The notes below the pieces were generated by a model. It ran no database searches and had not been told where the DNA came from. It saw nothing but the letters and a program-made list of their open reading frames with translations. From Parabacteroides goldsteinii (lineage in GTDB: Bacteria; Bacteroidota; Bacteroidia; Bacteroidales; Tannerellaceae), in contig NZ_JADNBB010000004.1 of NCBI RefSeq assembly GCF_015550595.1, forward strand, positions 1 through 64,000: 64,000 nucleotides of DNA. Direction: 5' to 3'. Below, piece after piece: positions 55,341 to 64,000 of the stretch (position 1 is the stretch's first letter; each line of letters begins with the position of its first letter). A program made the translations under genes and the position numbers.

Positions 55341-55352
55341 AACGTAATTATT

Positions 55353-57287
55353 ATGAAGACGAAACTAAAATATATTTGTCTTTCGGCAGTAGCCGGACTG
55401 ACATTTTCACTCACTTCATGTTCGGACTTTATGGAACTGACACCGGAAGACCAATATGACGAAACAGCCGTTTGGGCGGATGCGGATTTGACTAAAAGCG
55501 TTGTGAATGATGTCTACTCGTATGTATGTGACATCGCACAAGAAGTGAATACTTCTGCCTGGTCGGATGATGCTTTCTTTACGCATGTATATGGATGTCG
55601 TGATATAAACGAAGCTACCGTTTCCCCCAGTAATCTGGCTGCTTATGATCGTGATGACTGTCCATTCAAATGGAGTAAACAATACAAAGGTATCTATCGG
55701 GCCAATCTGGTACTGGAGAATATCGACAATGTGCCTGAAAAAACAGGTGTAGACCTAAATGTTTTGAAAGGGGAAACTTATTTTCTCCGGGCATATATTT
55801 ATACGGAGCTTCTCCGTGGCTTCGGTGGGGTACCTATTGTAGATAAGGTGTACTCTATCGAAGAAGCTGCCGATCTGAGCTTGTCGCGTGCGAATGTCGC
55901 TGAGGTTATGGATTTTATCCTAAAGGATATAGAGCTGGCTGTTAGTTTGCTTCCGGAAGAACAAACCGGTGCAAACTTGGGGCGTGCAACGAAGGGGGCT
56001 GCCAAAGCTTTAAAGGCTCGTGTATTGTTGCACGTCGCCAGCCCGTTGTTTGCGGACCGCTCTGTCAATACGTTGGAATGCAACCAGTATAAAGGCGATC
56101 GCCAAGCTTTGTATCAACAGGCTCTGGATGCGGCAAAAGAAGTGATCAATAATGGCACTTATTCGTTGATTGACTGTAATGCAGGTACAATCAAGGAAAT
56201 TGCAGACAATTTCCACAAAATCATTATCACAAACAATGATGAAACGATCTGGGCAAAACAGTATGTAAATAAAGATCAGAATGCTGACAACTGGGTTCGC
56301 AACCGTGTTGCCTTATTACATGGTCCGAACGGTTACCACAACTGGGCTGGAACTGCTCCTACACATGATTTGGTCATGGCGTTTGAAACAGAAGACGGAA
56401 CATTTCCAAACACTTTGCTAAAAGAAGGAGATGAAACGACTGTAAATCCGTATACAAACCGTGAACCTCGTTTTTATGCGACAATCGGTTATGACGGAGC
56501 AGAATGGGGGCGTCCCAGAGCTGCCGATGGTGCTGTGTTTGATGCCACTCCGCTGGGTAATTTGCAGTTCGGTTATTATGAATTAAGTAGCGGTGGTTCA
56601 AAAGTCGATGCCATACAATCTGTGGATGACGAGAATAGTCCGATCAAAACACAGTCATTTAACGGAATGGTTGGTGTAGATACCCGTATGTCGCAGATAG
56701 AAAACTGGAACGGTACGTATACGGGCTATTTGGAAAAGAAATTGATTGATGGTACTGTTTCTGCGACTGAACATAATTTCCAGACCAATCCGATGCCGTA
56801 TATTCGTTTGGCCGAAATGTACTTGGTTGCAGCTGAAGCCTGCATTGAACTGAATAAGCTGGATGAAGCGTCTACTTATCTGGATGCACTCCGTGGACGT
56901 ATCGGACGTCCGGATACAAAGGCTACTTTATCCGTTCGTGGACAGACTTTCAATCAGAACGACTTACGTGAGTTTTTACGTCGGGAACGTCGTGTCGAAC
57001 TGGCTTATGAAGAATCCCGTTATTATGATGTGCGTCGTTGGATGATCGCTCCGGAAGCAGGCAGTAAAAAATTGACAGGTGTCACTATTGTAGGCCGTCT
57101 GAAACCAGGCAAGACTGCAACGTTACCTTATGTACACGATGAAGACGTTTATAACTATACCTGGACTGTTCTCAATCTGAACTACATCGAGAAACGTAAA
57201 TGGGATAACAAAATGTATTTTGCTCCTATCAAATTGGAGGAGACATTACGAAATCCGGCATTGGAGCAGAATCCGGGTTTCAAATAA
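55353..57287 (+). CDS. SusD/RagB-type lipoprotein, locus C
   Basis: A 644-residue surface lipoprotein with lipobox LTSC (Cys23) starting 12 bp after susC. Family motifs are GETYFLRAYIYTELLRGFGGVPI near residue 140, and PYIRLAEMYLVAAEACIELNK and FLRRERRVELAYEESRYYDVRRW near 475-570. It is intact although its susC partner is frameshifted. The linked beta-galactosidase suggests a galactose-containing ligand. Confidence 0.95.
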   Translation: MKTKLKYICLSAVAGLTFSLTSCSDFMELTPEDQYDETAVWADADLTKSVVNDVYSYVCDIAQEVNTSAWSDDAFFTHVYGCRDINEATVSPSNLAAYDRDDCPFKWSKQYKGIYRANLVLENIDNVPEKTGVDLNVLKGETYFLRAYIYTELLRGFGGVPIVDKVYSIEEAADLSLSRANVAEVMDFILKDIELAVSLLPEEQTGANLGRATKGAAKALKARVLLHVASPLFADRSVNTLECNQYKGDRQALYQQALDAAKEVINNGTYSLIDCNAGTIKEIADNFHKIIITNNDETIWAKQYVNKDQNADNWVRNRVALLHGPNGYHNWAGTAPTHDLVMAFETEDGTFPNTLLKEGDETTVNPYTNREPRFYATIGYDGAEWGRPRAADGAVFDATPLGNLQFGYYELSSGGSKVDAIQSVDDENSPIKTQSFNGMVGVDTRMSQIENWNGTYTGYLEKKLIDGTVSATEHNFQTNPMPYIRLAEMYLVAAEACIELNKLDEASTYLDALRGRIGRPDTKATLSVRGQTFNQNDLREFLRRERRVELAYEESRYYDVRRWMIAPEAGSKKLTGVTIVGRLKPGKTATLPYVHDEDVYNYTWTVLNLNYIEKRKWDNKMYFAPIKLEETLRNPALEQNPGFK

Positions 57288-57312
57288 GGGTATAGAGGTG
57301 TATTGAATTATT

Positions 57313-57357
57313 ATGGCACGTTGATCGCGCAGGTTCTCTGTGGTATCAGCGTGCCAT
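57313..57357 (+). terminator. Hairpin after locus C susD
   Basis: 13-bp arms at 57313-57325 and 57345-57357 (one G-U pair) form a strong stem 26 bp after the susD stop. There is no T-run, so it is either a weak terminator or a processing hairpin. A new promoter follows at 57440. Confidence 0.6.
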
Positions 57358-57439
57358 GTATTATACAATTGAATAGGTAAAGGATGTGGGGGTATAGCTG
57401 TTTATAGATCAATATCAAATATTAATATTACGAAATTTA

Positions 57440-57469
57440 TTGTACATATTACAGCATTTTGTAACTTTG
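57440..57469 (+). promoter_or_regulatory. Promoter of the oxidoreductase/beta-galactosidase unit
   Basis: TTG at 57440-57442 and TAACTTTG at 57462-57469 are separated by 19 bp. The leader to the oxidoreductase ATG is about 33 nt. Confidence 0.65.
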
Positions 57470-57508
57470 GGCAATCTCTCAATTCGTAATTTGTAAAATA
57501 GTATTATC

Positions 57509-58674
57509 ATGAAAAACAGAAAGCTAAGAATGGGTATGGTAGGTGGTGGAAGCGATGCTTTTATTGGAGCTATCCATCGTCGTGCGGCCTTTATGGACAA
57601 TCAGATTGAATTAGTTTGCGGATGTTTCAGCGTAGACCCTGAAATTTCTAAAAGTTCCGGACTCTCTTATTTCCTCCCGGAAGATCGTATTTACAGTACT
57701 TATCAGGAAATGTTCGAACACGAAATGACTTTGCCGGAAGGCGAACGGATGGATTTTGTTACGATCGTAACGCCTAACCGCTGGCATTTCGAACCGGCTA
57801 TGATGGCTCTGGAAAGAGGCTTCCATGTTGTGGTGGACAAGCCGATGACCTTCTCATTGGAAGAAGCGAAGCAACTACAGAAAAAAGTAGAAGAAACCGG
57901 GCTGGTGCTGGCTCTTACCCATGTGTATTCCGCTTATCCTGCCGTGAAAGAAGCGAAAGCCCGTATCGCCAGAGGTGACCTGGGTAAACTACGCCGTGTG
58001 TATGTGGAATACCTGCAAGGATGGCTTTCCGACCGGATCGAACTGCAGGGGGGGAACAATGCCGGATGGCGTACGGACCCTAAACGCTCGGGCAAAGCCG
58101 GCTGTATCGGGGATATCGGTACACATGCCTGGCATTTGAGTGAATATATAACCGGTCTTAAGGTACAGGAAGTCTGTGCCGACCTGAATGCTTTTGTGCC
58201 CGGACGTCCGATCGATGATGATGGTGCCGCTTTCATGCGCTATGAGAACGGGGTAGTAGGTACGCTGACCGCTTCACAGGTTGCAGCCGGAGAAGAAAAT
58301 AATATCCGTTCCGTATCTATGGAGACAAAGGTGGTCTGGAGTGGCAGCAACAGGAACCGAACACCTTGTTTGCCAAATGGACCGACAAGCCGACCGAAGT
58401 GATCCGAATGGGAAACAACGGATTTATAAGCGATACGGCCAAGATGAATACCCGTACACCGGGCGGTCATCCGGAAGGTTTCATCGAAGCATTTGCCAAT
58501 ATATACAGAAACTTCGCCCATACTGTAATGAGTATTAAGAAAGGAGAACAGCCTTGTGAAGAATGCCTGGATTTCCCGACTGTATACGATGGCGTAAGAG
58601 GTATGCAATTCATTGAAACAATGGTAGAAGCCGGTTACAATGACAATCAAAAATGGCAGAAGTGGGTCGATTGA
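57509..58674 (+). pseudogene. Cytosolic Gfo/Idh/MocA-family oxidoreductase, broken by a one-base frameshift
   Basis: The N-terminal frame (57509 to 58402) has a Rossmann GGGSDAFIG, VVVDKPMT with the family lysine of the (E/D)KP motif, and CIGDIGTHAWHLSEY with the active-site histidine. After NNIR (about 58309) it reads nonsense, while the other frame gives YGDKGGLEW, then WTDKPTEV and RTPGGHPEGFIEAFANIYRN up to 58674, a normal ending. One missing base near 58309-58311 explains the break; repaired, the protein has about 388 residues. There is no signal peptide, so it acts in the cytosol. The family uses NAD(P) to oxidise or reduce sugars. It lies 31 bp before the beta-galactosidase gene. Confidence 0.85.
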
Positions 58675-58705
58675 TCAGACACATATATTGAAAACCTAAT
58701 ATCAA

Positions 58706-61700
58706 ATGAAATTAAAAATGCTAGCTTGCTGTTGTTCCTTAATCGGAATGACAGCATTCGCTCAGAAGAATGAGTGGAAGGATCCAAACGTTAATGAGGT
58801 AAACCGTGTTCCGATGCATACCAATTATTTTGCGTATGAAACAGAGGATGCCGCGTTGAAGGGATGCAAAGAATCATCAGGGAATTTTATGACCTTGAAC
58901 GGAACCTGGAAATTTAACTGGGTACAGAATGCAGATGCCCGTCCGACTGATTTCTACCAGGTGAACTTTAACGACAAAGGTTGGGCGAATATGCCCGTTC
59001 CGGGGGTATGGGAACTGAACGGTTTCGGTGATCCGATCTATGTAAATGTAGGATATCCATGGAGAAACCAGTTTAAGAACAACCCTCCCGAAGTTCCTGT
59101 AGAAAATAACCATGTCGGTTCATACCGGAAGGAAATAATTATTCCGGCAGACTGGAAAGGAAAAGAAATCTTCGCTCACTTCGGTTCTGTGACCTCCAAT
59201 ATGTATCTGTGGGTGAACGGACAATATGTAGGATATAGTGAAGACAGCAAACTGGAAGCCGAATTCGATCTGACCAAATACTTGAAACCCGGAAAGAACC
59301 TGATCGCATTTCAGGTTTTTCGCTGGTGCGACGGGACTTACCTGGAAGACCAGGACTTCCTGCGTCTGTCGGGAGTAGGACGCGATTGTTATCTATATAC
59401 CCGTAATCCGAAGTATATCCAGGATATCCGTGTAACTCCGGATCTGGATGCACAGTATAAAGATGCTACATTGAATATTGCATTGAATCTGAAAGGTAGC
59501 GGCGTTGTCGATGTGAAACTGTTGGATAAACAAGGTAATTCGGTTGCAACAACTACACTGAAAGGGTCTGGTAAAGTTTCTGCCGATATGGCTGTTGCCA
59601 ATCCGTTGAAGTGGACGGCTGAGACACCGAACCTGTACACTTTGGTTGCTACATTAAAAGATGGTAGTAAAGAACTGGAAACAATACCTGTAAAAGTCGG
59701 TTTCCGTAAAATCGAACTGAAAGGTGGTCAGATCCTGGTAAACGGACAACCTGTCTTGTTTAAGGGAGCAGACCGTCACGAAATGGATCCGGACGGCGGT
59801 TATGTGGTATCACGCGAACGCATGTTGCAGGATATCAAAATAATGAAAGAATATAATCTGAATGCCGTTCGTACTTGTCACTATCCGGATGCAAACCTGT
59901 GGTATGACTTGTGTGATGAATACGGTATCTATGTAGTGGCTGAAGCCAATGTGGAATCTCACGGTATGGGATATGGTGAAGAAACACTGGCTAAGAATCC
60001 GCTGTATGCCAAAGCACATATGGAGCGTAACCAGCGTAATGTACAGCGTGGGTTCAACCATCCGGCTATCATCTTCTGGTCGTTGGGTAATGAAGCCGGT
60101 TTCGGACCGAACTTCGAAGCTTGTTATACCTGGATCAAGAACGAAGACAAGAGCCGTGCCGTTCAGTACGAACAAGCCCGTACGAATGAGTTTACAGATA
60201 TCTATTGCCCGATGTACCTGGGATATGACAGATGCGAAGAATATTGCAAAGGTAATATCGACAAGCCGCTTATCCAATGTGAATATGCACATGCGATGGG
60301 TAACTCGCAAGGCGGATTTAAAGAGTATTGGGATCTTGTACGCAAGTATCCGAAATACCAGGGTGGTTTCATCTGGGACTTCGTAGATCAGTCATTGCGT
60401 ATGAAGAATAAGGATGGCGTAGAGTTTTATGGTTATGGCGGTGACTTCAACCGTTATGATGCAACAGACAACAACTTCCTCGATAATGGTTTGATCAGCC
60501 CTGATCGTAAACCGAATCCACATATGCATGAAGTAGGCCATATCTATCAGTCAATCTGGGTTACACCTTCTGATCTGGCCAACGGCGTAGTGAATGTGTA
60601 TAATGAAAACTTCTTCCGTGATTTGAGCGGTTACTATGCAGAATGGGAATTGCTGGCAAACGGTGAAGTTGTCCAGACCGGAATGATCAAAGACCTGGAA
60701 GTTGCTCCGCAACAAACCAAGTCAGTCAAATTGAATTACAATACAGAAGGTATTTGTAAATGCAAGGAATTGCTGTTGAATGTAGCGTTCAAACTGAAAA
60801 AGGCTGAAACAATGCTTCCCGCCGGGTATACAGTAGCTAAGAATCAATTGGTGATCCGTCCGTATGAAGCTCAGGAATTGAAGCTGGCTAATGTTGAAAA
60901 GGTAAATATCGCAACAGTTATTCCTGTTATCAAAGAAAACGATTATAATTACCTGATCGTTTCAGGCGAAAACTTCCGTATCGAATTCAATAAACACGAC
61001 GGTTTCCTTTGTAAATATGATGTGAAAGGACAAGCTATGATCGATGAAGGCGGCAAATTGACACCGAATTTCTGGCGTGCTCCGACCGACAACGACATGG
61101 GTGCCGGTCTGCAGAATAAATATGCAGCCTGGAAACAACCCGGTCTAAAACTGACTTCTATGACCAATAAGATTGAAAATGGTCAGGCTGTCGTAAATGC
61201 GGAATATACAATGGAGGCAGTTTCTGCCAAACTGTATATCACCTATACGATCAACAACGAAGGTGCAGTGAAGGTTTCGCAGAAGATGGTTGCCGATAAG
61301 TCTGCAAAAGTATCGGATATGTTCCGTTTCGGTATGCAGATGCAGATGCCGGAAGAGATGGCACGCATTAAATACTACGGACGCGGCCCGTGGGAAAATT
61401 ATTCGGATCGTAATAATGTAACCGACCTGGGTCAGTTCTGTCAGACAGTGGACGAGCAGTTCTATTCTTATATCCGTCCGCAGGAAACCGGGACAAAGAC
61501 TGATATTCGTTGGTGGAAACAAACGAACAAGGGTGGCAATGGTTTGATGTTTGTAGCTGAGGCTCCGTTCTCTGCTTCTGCATTGAATTATTCGATCGAA
61601 TCGCTTGACGACGGTGTACAGAAAGACCAGAGACATTCGGAACTGGTTCAGAAGGTAGACTATACTAATTTGTGTATCGATAAGGCGCAGATGGGATTAG

Positions 61701-61804
61701 GCTGTGTGAATAGCTGGGGAGCACTTCCTCTGGAAAAATATCGCCTGCCTTATGGAGATTATGAGTTTACTTTTATTATGACTCCGGTTCAGTCGAATTT
61801 ATAA
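58706..61804 (+). CDS. Glycoside hydrolase family 2 beta-galactosidase
   Basis: A 1032-residue exported LacZ-type enzyme with signal peptide MKLKMLACCCSLIGMTAFAQ. The order is sugar-binding domain (about residues 60-225), immunoglobulin-like domain (227-330), TIM barrel (335-620), a second Ig-like part, and the beta-galactosidase small-chain domain (about 745-1025). The acid/base is Glu463 in SLGNEAGFG and the nucleophile Glu526 in IQCEYAHAMGNSQGG, matching Glu461 and Glu537 of Escherichia coli LacZ. It removes terminal beta-galactose in the periplasm. It is probably co-transcribed with the oxidoreductase and ends at the terminator at 61822. Confidence 0.95.
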   Translation: MKLKMLACCCSLIGMTAFAQKNEWKDPNVNEVNRVPMHTNYFAYETEDAALKGCKESSGNFMTLNGTWKFNWVQNADARPTDFYQVNFNDKGWANMPVPGVWELNGFGDPIYVNVGYPWRNQFKNNPPEVPVENNHVGSYRKEIIIPADWKGKEIFAHFGSVTSNMYLWVNGQYVGYSEDSKLEAEFDLTKYLKPGKNLIAFQVFRWCDGTYLEDQDFLRLSGVGRDCYLYTRNPKYIQDIRVTPDLDAQYKDATLNIALNLKGSGVVDVKLLDKQGNSVATTTLKGSGKVSADMAVANPLKWTAETPNLYTLVATLKDGSKELETIPVKVGFRKIELKGGQILVNGQPVLFKGADRHEMDPDGGYVVSRERMLQDIKIMKEYNLNAVRTCHYPDANLWYDLCDEYGIYVVAEANVESHGMGYGEETLAKNPLYAKAHMERNQRNVQRGFNHPAIIFWSLGNEAGFGPNFEACYTWIKNEDKSRAVQYEQARTNEFTDIYCPMYLGYDRCEEYCKGNIDKPLIQCEYAHAMGNSQGGFKEYWDLVRKYPKYQGGFIWDFVDQSLRMKNKDGVEFYGYGGDFNRYDATDNNFLDNGLISPDRKPNPHMHEVGHIYQSIWVTPSDLANGVVNVYNENFFRDLSGYYAEWELLANGEVVQTGMIKDLEVAPQQTKSVKLNYNTEGICKCKELLLNVAFKLKKAETMLPAGYTVAKNQLVIRPYEAQELKLANVEKVNIATVIPVIKENDYNYLIVSGENFRIEFNKHDGFLCKYDVKGQAMIDEGGKLTPNFWRAPTDNDMGAGLQNKYAAWKQPGLKLTSMTNKIENGQAVVNAEYTMEAVSAKLYITYTINNEGAVKVSQKMVADKSAKVSDMFRFGMQMQMPEEMARIKYYGRGPWENYSDRNNVTDLGQFCQTVDEQFYSYIRPQETGTKTDIRWWKQTNKGGNGLMFVAEAPFSASALNYSIESLDDGVQKDQRHSELVQKVDYTNLCIDKAQMGLGCVNSWGALPLEKYRLPYGDYEFTFIMTPVQSNL

Positions 61805-61821
61805 ACTGAAAATTATTAAAA

Positions 61822-61872
61822 AAAGCATAATCGGCTTACGATTAACGTTAAATAGGCCGGTTGTGCTTTCTT
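61822..61872 (+). terminator. Terminator after the beta-galactosidase
   Basis: AAAGCATAATCGGC at 61822-61835 pairs with GCCGGTTGTGCTTT at 61856-61869 (two G-U pairs), then CTTTATATT. It separates the beta-galactosidase from the cytochrome gene. Confidence 0.75.
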
Positions 61873-61958
61873 TATATTAAGGAAAATACTACTTTTATTG
61901 CCGATTTTTAAATCTAATTCTCAGACTAAGTGTAAAATATTGAATACCATAAAAACAG

Positions 61959-63542
61959 ATGGCTACTAACAAAAATTCTAACCGATATTCATCAGATCCA
62001 AAGAAGTCTTTCTTCAGAGGAAAGACTTTTATGCTCCTTCTTGGAGTAGTCTTCGGTGCCGGGGTTATGATCCTGGCCTATAATACTTCAGTCTATTTTT
62101 CTTCCGACGAATCTTGTATGATGTGCCATGTGCACCCGCATGTGGAGAATAGCTGGAAACTATCCAAACATGTAAATAACGGAAGTGGAGTGAAAGTACA
62201 TTGTGTGGACTGTCACCTCCCGCCTAAAAACGATACATGGAACCATTATACGGCAAAAGCGAAACTGGGCTTGAAAGATGTCTGGTCTTTTATGACGAAA
62301 GACAGTGCCGATTTCGACTGGAATGCAAAGTCTGAACTGGAGCATGCCGTAAAATATATCCCTAACGAATCATGTAAAGAGTGTCACCAGAATCTATTCC
62401 CCGAAGGGATTACGAACGATGGTATCACAGCGCATCTTTATTATGATGAGAATGAAAAGAAACTGGACTTGCAATGTATCAGCTGCCACCTGGATGCGGG
62501 ACACTATAACCCGAACTATAACCATTCGAAGATGGCGGGTGTACCGGGTATGGCTTCCGGTGCCGGTGTAATCGATACAAGTCTCTATTTTAAAGAACCG
62601 GCAGCGGTAACAGCCTTTGCCGATTTCAAGGAACAGATCCCCGGCACTCCGGTGTCGTTTAATATGGTGGCTGTCCCCGGCGGAACATTCAAGATGGGTA
62701 GTACCCCGAAAGAACCGTTCCACAAACCGGATGAAGCTCCTGTACGTGAGGTAACTGTCAGCCCGTTCTTTATGGCTGAACTGGAAGTAACCTGGGATCA
62801 GTACTGGGCATTCTACGGTAGCACGATGAGTGAAGGGCGTACACCTCCCGAAACTGTATATGCAAACAACAGTAACCCGGATGTAGATGCTATTTCCGGT
62901 CCGACTCCTCCGTTCGGTTTCCCGGATCAGGGATGGGGTGGCGGCGATCGTCCGGCTATCACGATGACACATTATGCAGCTGAAACATTCTGCCAGTGGT
63001 TGTCAAAGAAGACAGGCAAGAAATACCGCCTGCCGACCGAAGCCGAATGGGAATATGCAGCCCGTGGCGGTACGGAAACTCCTTACTTCTTCTCCGGTAG
63101 CCCGAAAGATTTCTCGGATCAGGGTTTCTGGCGTAAGTTCTTCGATGCAAAGACCGACAGCATCAGTTCGTTCGTTATTTACGGTAAGAACAGTAAGAAT
63201 AAGACACAAGAACCGGATCTGGTGAAAGCCAATCCGTTCGGATTAAAGAATATGTTGGGTAATGTCATGGAATATTGTGCAGACAAGTACGATCCCGAAG
63301 CTTACAGCAAGGGAGGTAACGCTGTAACAAATCCGTTGGTGACTGAAGGAACAGAATGGGTTGTACGCGGAGGTAATTATACTTCGGACGCTGCAGATGT
63401 TCGTTCGGCAGCCCGCGACTATACCAAACATGATGCGTGGTTGAAGACAGACCCGCAGCAACCTAAGAGTATCTGGTGGTACTCAGATATACGCGGTATT
63501 GGTTTCCGTGTAGTATGTGAGCCGGATGCCTCAATTAAGTAG
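61959..63542 (+). CDS. Tetraheme NrfH/NapC-like cytochrome c fused to a SUMF1-like domain
   Basis: A 527-residue inner-membrane protein facing the periplasm. After a charged N-terminus and one membrane helix (about 24-42) come four c-type heme motifs, CMMCH (53-57), CVDCH (82-86), CKECH (139-143) and CISCH (173-177), in the arrangement of NrfH/NapC quinol oxidases. From about residue 234 to 521 is a formylglycine-generating-enzyme/SUMF1 fold: VPGGTFKMGS, EVTWDQYWAF, CQWLSKKTGKKYRLPTEAEWEYAARGG, FGLKNMLGNVMEYC and VVRGGNYTSDAADVRSAARD. The two catalytic cysteines of true FGE, expected within that last motif, are absent, so it is not a sulfatase maturase. It probably passes electrons between menaquinol and a periplasmic partner, most likely the exported oxidoreductase encoded 45 bp downstream. 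Confidence 0.9.
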   Translation: MATNKNSNRYSSDPKKSFFRGKTFMLLLGVVFGAGVMILAYNTSVYFSSDESCMMCHVHPHVENSWKLSKHVNNGSGVKVHCVDCHLPPKNDTWNHYTAKAKLGLKDVWSFMTKDSADFDWNAKSELEHAVKYIPNESCKECHQNLFPEGITNDGITAHLYYDENEKKLDLQCISCHLDAGHYNPNYNHSKMAGVPGMASGAGVIDTSLYFKEPAAVTAFADFKEQIPGTPVSFNMVAVPGGTFKMGSTPKEPFHKPDEAPVREVTVSPFFMAELEVTWDQYWAFYGSTMSEGRTPPETVYANNSNPDVDAISGPTPPFGFPDQGWGGGDRPAITMTHYAAETFCQWLSKKTGKKYRLPTEAEWEYAARGGTETPYFFSGSPKDFSDQGFWRKFFDAKTDSISSFVIYGKNSKNKTQEPDLVKANPFGLKNMLGNVMEYCADKYDPEAYSKGGNAVTNPLVTEGTEWVVRGGNYTSDAADVRSAARDYTKHDAWLKTDPQQPKSIWWYSDIRGIGFRVVCEPDASIK

Positions 63543-63587
63543 TAGACTAGTGTAAAAATTATATCAATTCTTTAAATTTGCTATATC

Positions 63588-64000
63588 ATGAAAAAGGAAA
63601 ACTGTATCAGTAGAAGATCGTTTTTAAAAAGCTCGGCTATGGCTGGTGCACTGGGTGCAATCGGTACAGGTAGTGCGGCTAGTGTTTTAACATCTTGTGA
63701 CGGTGGAAGCAAAGCGAATGCTTTGAAGCCGTTGAAAGAACCCGGAACATATTACATACCCGAATTGCCTGACCTGGCAACAGATGGACAGGAACTGAAA
63801 GCCGGTGTTATCGGTTGTGGCGGACGCGGTTCCGGTGCAGCTTTCAACTTCCTGAATGCCGCTAATGGTGTAACAATCGTTGCATTGGGTGACACTTTCC
63901 AGGAAAGAGTAGATGATCTGGCTGGAAAGCTGAAAAAAGATAAGAATATCGACATACCGGCCGACAAGCGCTTCGTAGGTCTGGATGCTTATAAGCAAGT
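63588..64000 (+). CDS. Tat-exported Gfo/Idh/MocA-family oxidoreductase (cut by the window end)
   Basis: The first 137 codons are present and the frame is open to the end of the window. The leader has the twin-arginine motif SRRSFLK (Arg9-Arg10), a hydrophobic stretch and a lipobox LTSC (Cys37), so it is exported folded with cofactor bound and anchored as a lipoprotein. A Rossmann dinucleotide motif follows, AGVIGCGGRGSG at residues 72-83. Tat export of an NAD-type enzyme implies that the cofactor is carried along and must be recycled in the periplasm. It starts 45 bp after the cytochrome-SUMF1 gene, probably in the same operon. The catalytic half is not visible. Confidence 0.9.
   Translation, partial: MKKENCISRRSFLKSSAMAGALGAIGTGSAASVLTSCDGGSKANALKPLKEPGTYYIPELPDLATDGQELKAGVIGCGGRGSGAAFNFLNAANGVTIVALGDTFQERVDDLAGKLKKDKNIDIPADKRFVGLDAYKQ

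Noticed and set aside
61959-63542. Sulfatase maturase (FGE) for the sulfatases of loci A and B
   Set aside because: The SUMF1-like domain lacks the two catalytic cysteines, and the sulfatases carry serine, which is matured by a radical-SAM enzyme.
1-64000. CRISPR array, prophage or integrative element
   Set aside because: No regular spacer repeats, integrase, phage structural or conjugation genes were seen anywhere in the window.

Overview
The window looks like a chromosomal stretch of a gut-type member of the Bacteroidales. It holds four SusC/SusD outer-membrane pairs, two one-protein hybrid two-component regulators, an ECF sigma/FecR pair, S-type sulfatases and many promoters of the Bacteroidetes form (-33 TTTG, -7 TAnnTTTG). 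Base composition and the secreted repeat protein at 35208-37769 would fit Parabacteroides, but the genus is inference. I saw no insertion sequence, phage gene or CRISPR array.

Layout. (1) 130-10996, locus A: a hybrid regulator on the minus strand, divergent from susC, susD and a sulfatase. (2) 11131-19790, mostly core genes: tRNA-Ala, a DUF4286 gene, ruvC, ferritin, glutamate dehydrogenase, an unusual receiver-plus-PPDK-ATP-binding protein, and a soluble multi-PAS histidine kinase. (3) 19850-32127, locus D: ECF sigma (plus strand) facing away from fecR, then susC with an STN domain, susD, and four exported phosphoesterase-type enzymes. The layout suggests capture and breakdown of an organic phosphate compound rather than a polysaccharide. 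(4) 32158-34319: a MurU-like nucleotidyltransferase and a sugar-kinase/RapZ-C fusion, probably cell-wall sugar recycling. (5) 34320-37769: a long AT-rich leader and a large secreted repeat protein with a sorting-like tail. (6) 37826-48816, locus B: a second hybrid regulator, susC, susD and sulfatase in the same order as locus A. (7) 48924-51736: a lipoprotein, a CCA-adding enzyme and an XRE regulator. (8) 52231-64000, locus C: susC (frameshifted), susD, a Gfo/Idh/MocA oxidoreductase (frameshifted), a GH2 beta-galactosidase, a tetraheme cytochrome fused to a SUMF1-like domain, and a Tat-exported lipoprotein oxidoreductase cut by the window end.

How they work together. Loci A and B are twin sulfated-glycan systems: the regulator senses a periplasmic oligosaccharide, SusCD imports it and the sulfatase removes sulfate. 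Both sulfatases have Ser at the formylglycine position, so they need an anaerobic radical-SAM maturase that is not in the window. Locus C combines beta-galactoside hydrolysis with sugar oxidation. The cytochrome-SUMF1 protein next to an exported NAD-dependent-type oxidoreductase suggests a periplasmic sugar redox step wired to the quinone pool, which I consider the most novel candidate here.

The strongest non-coding signals are a perfect 16-bp inverted repeat enclosing 131 bp between the ECF sigma and fecR genes (possible invertible promoter), distinct direct repeats upstream of each susC of loci A and B, and a duplicated 25-bp element with a hairpin in the 490-bp region before locus C.
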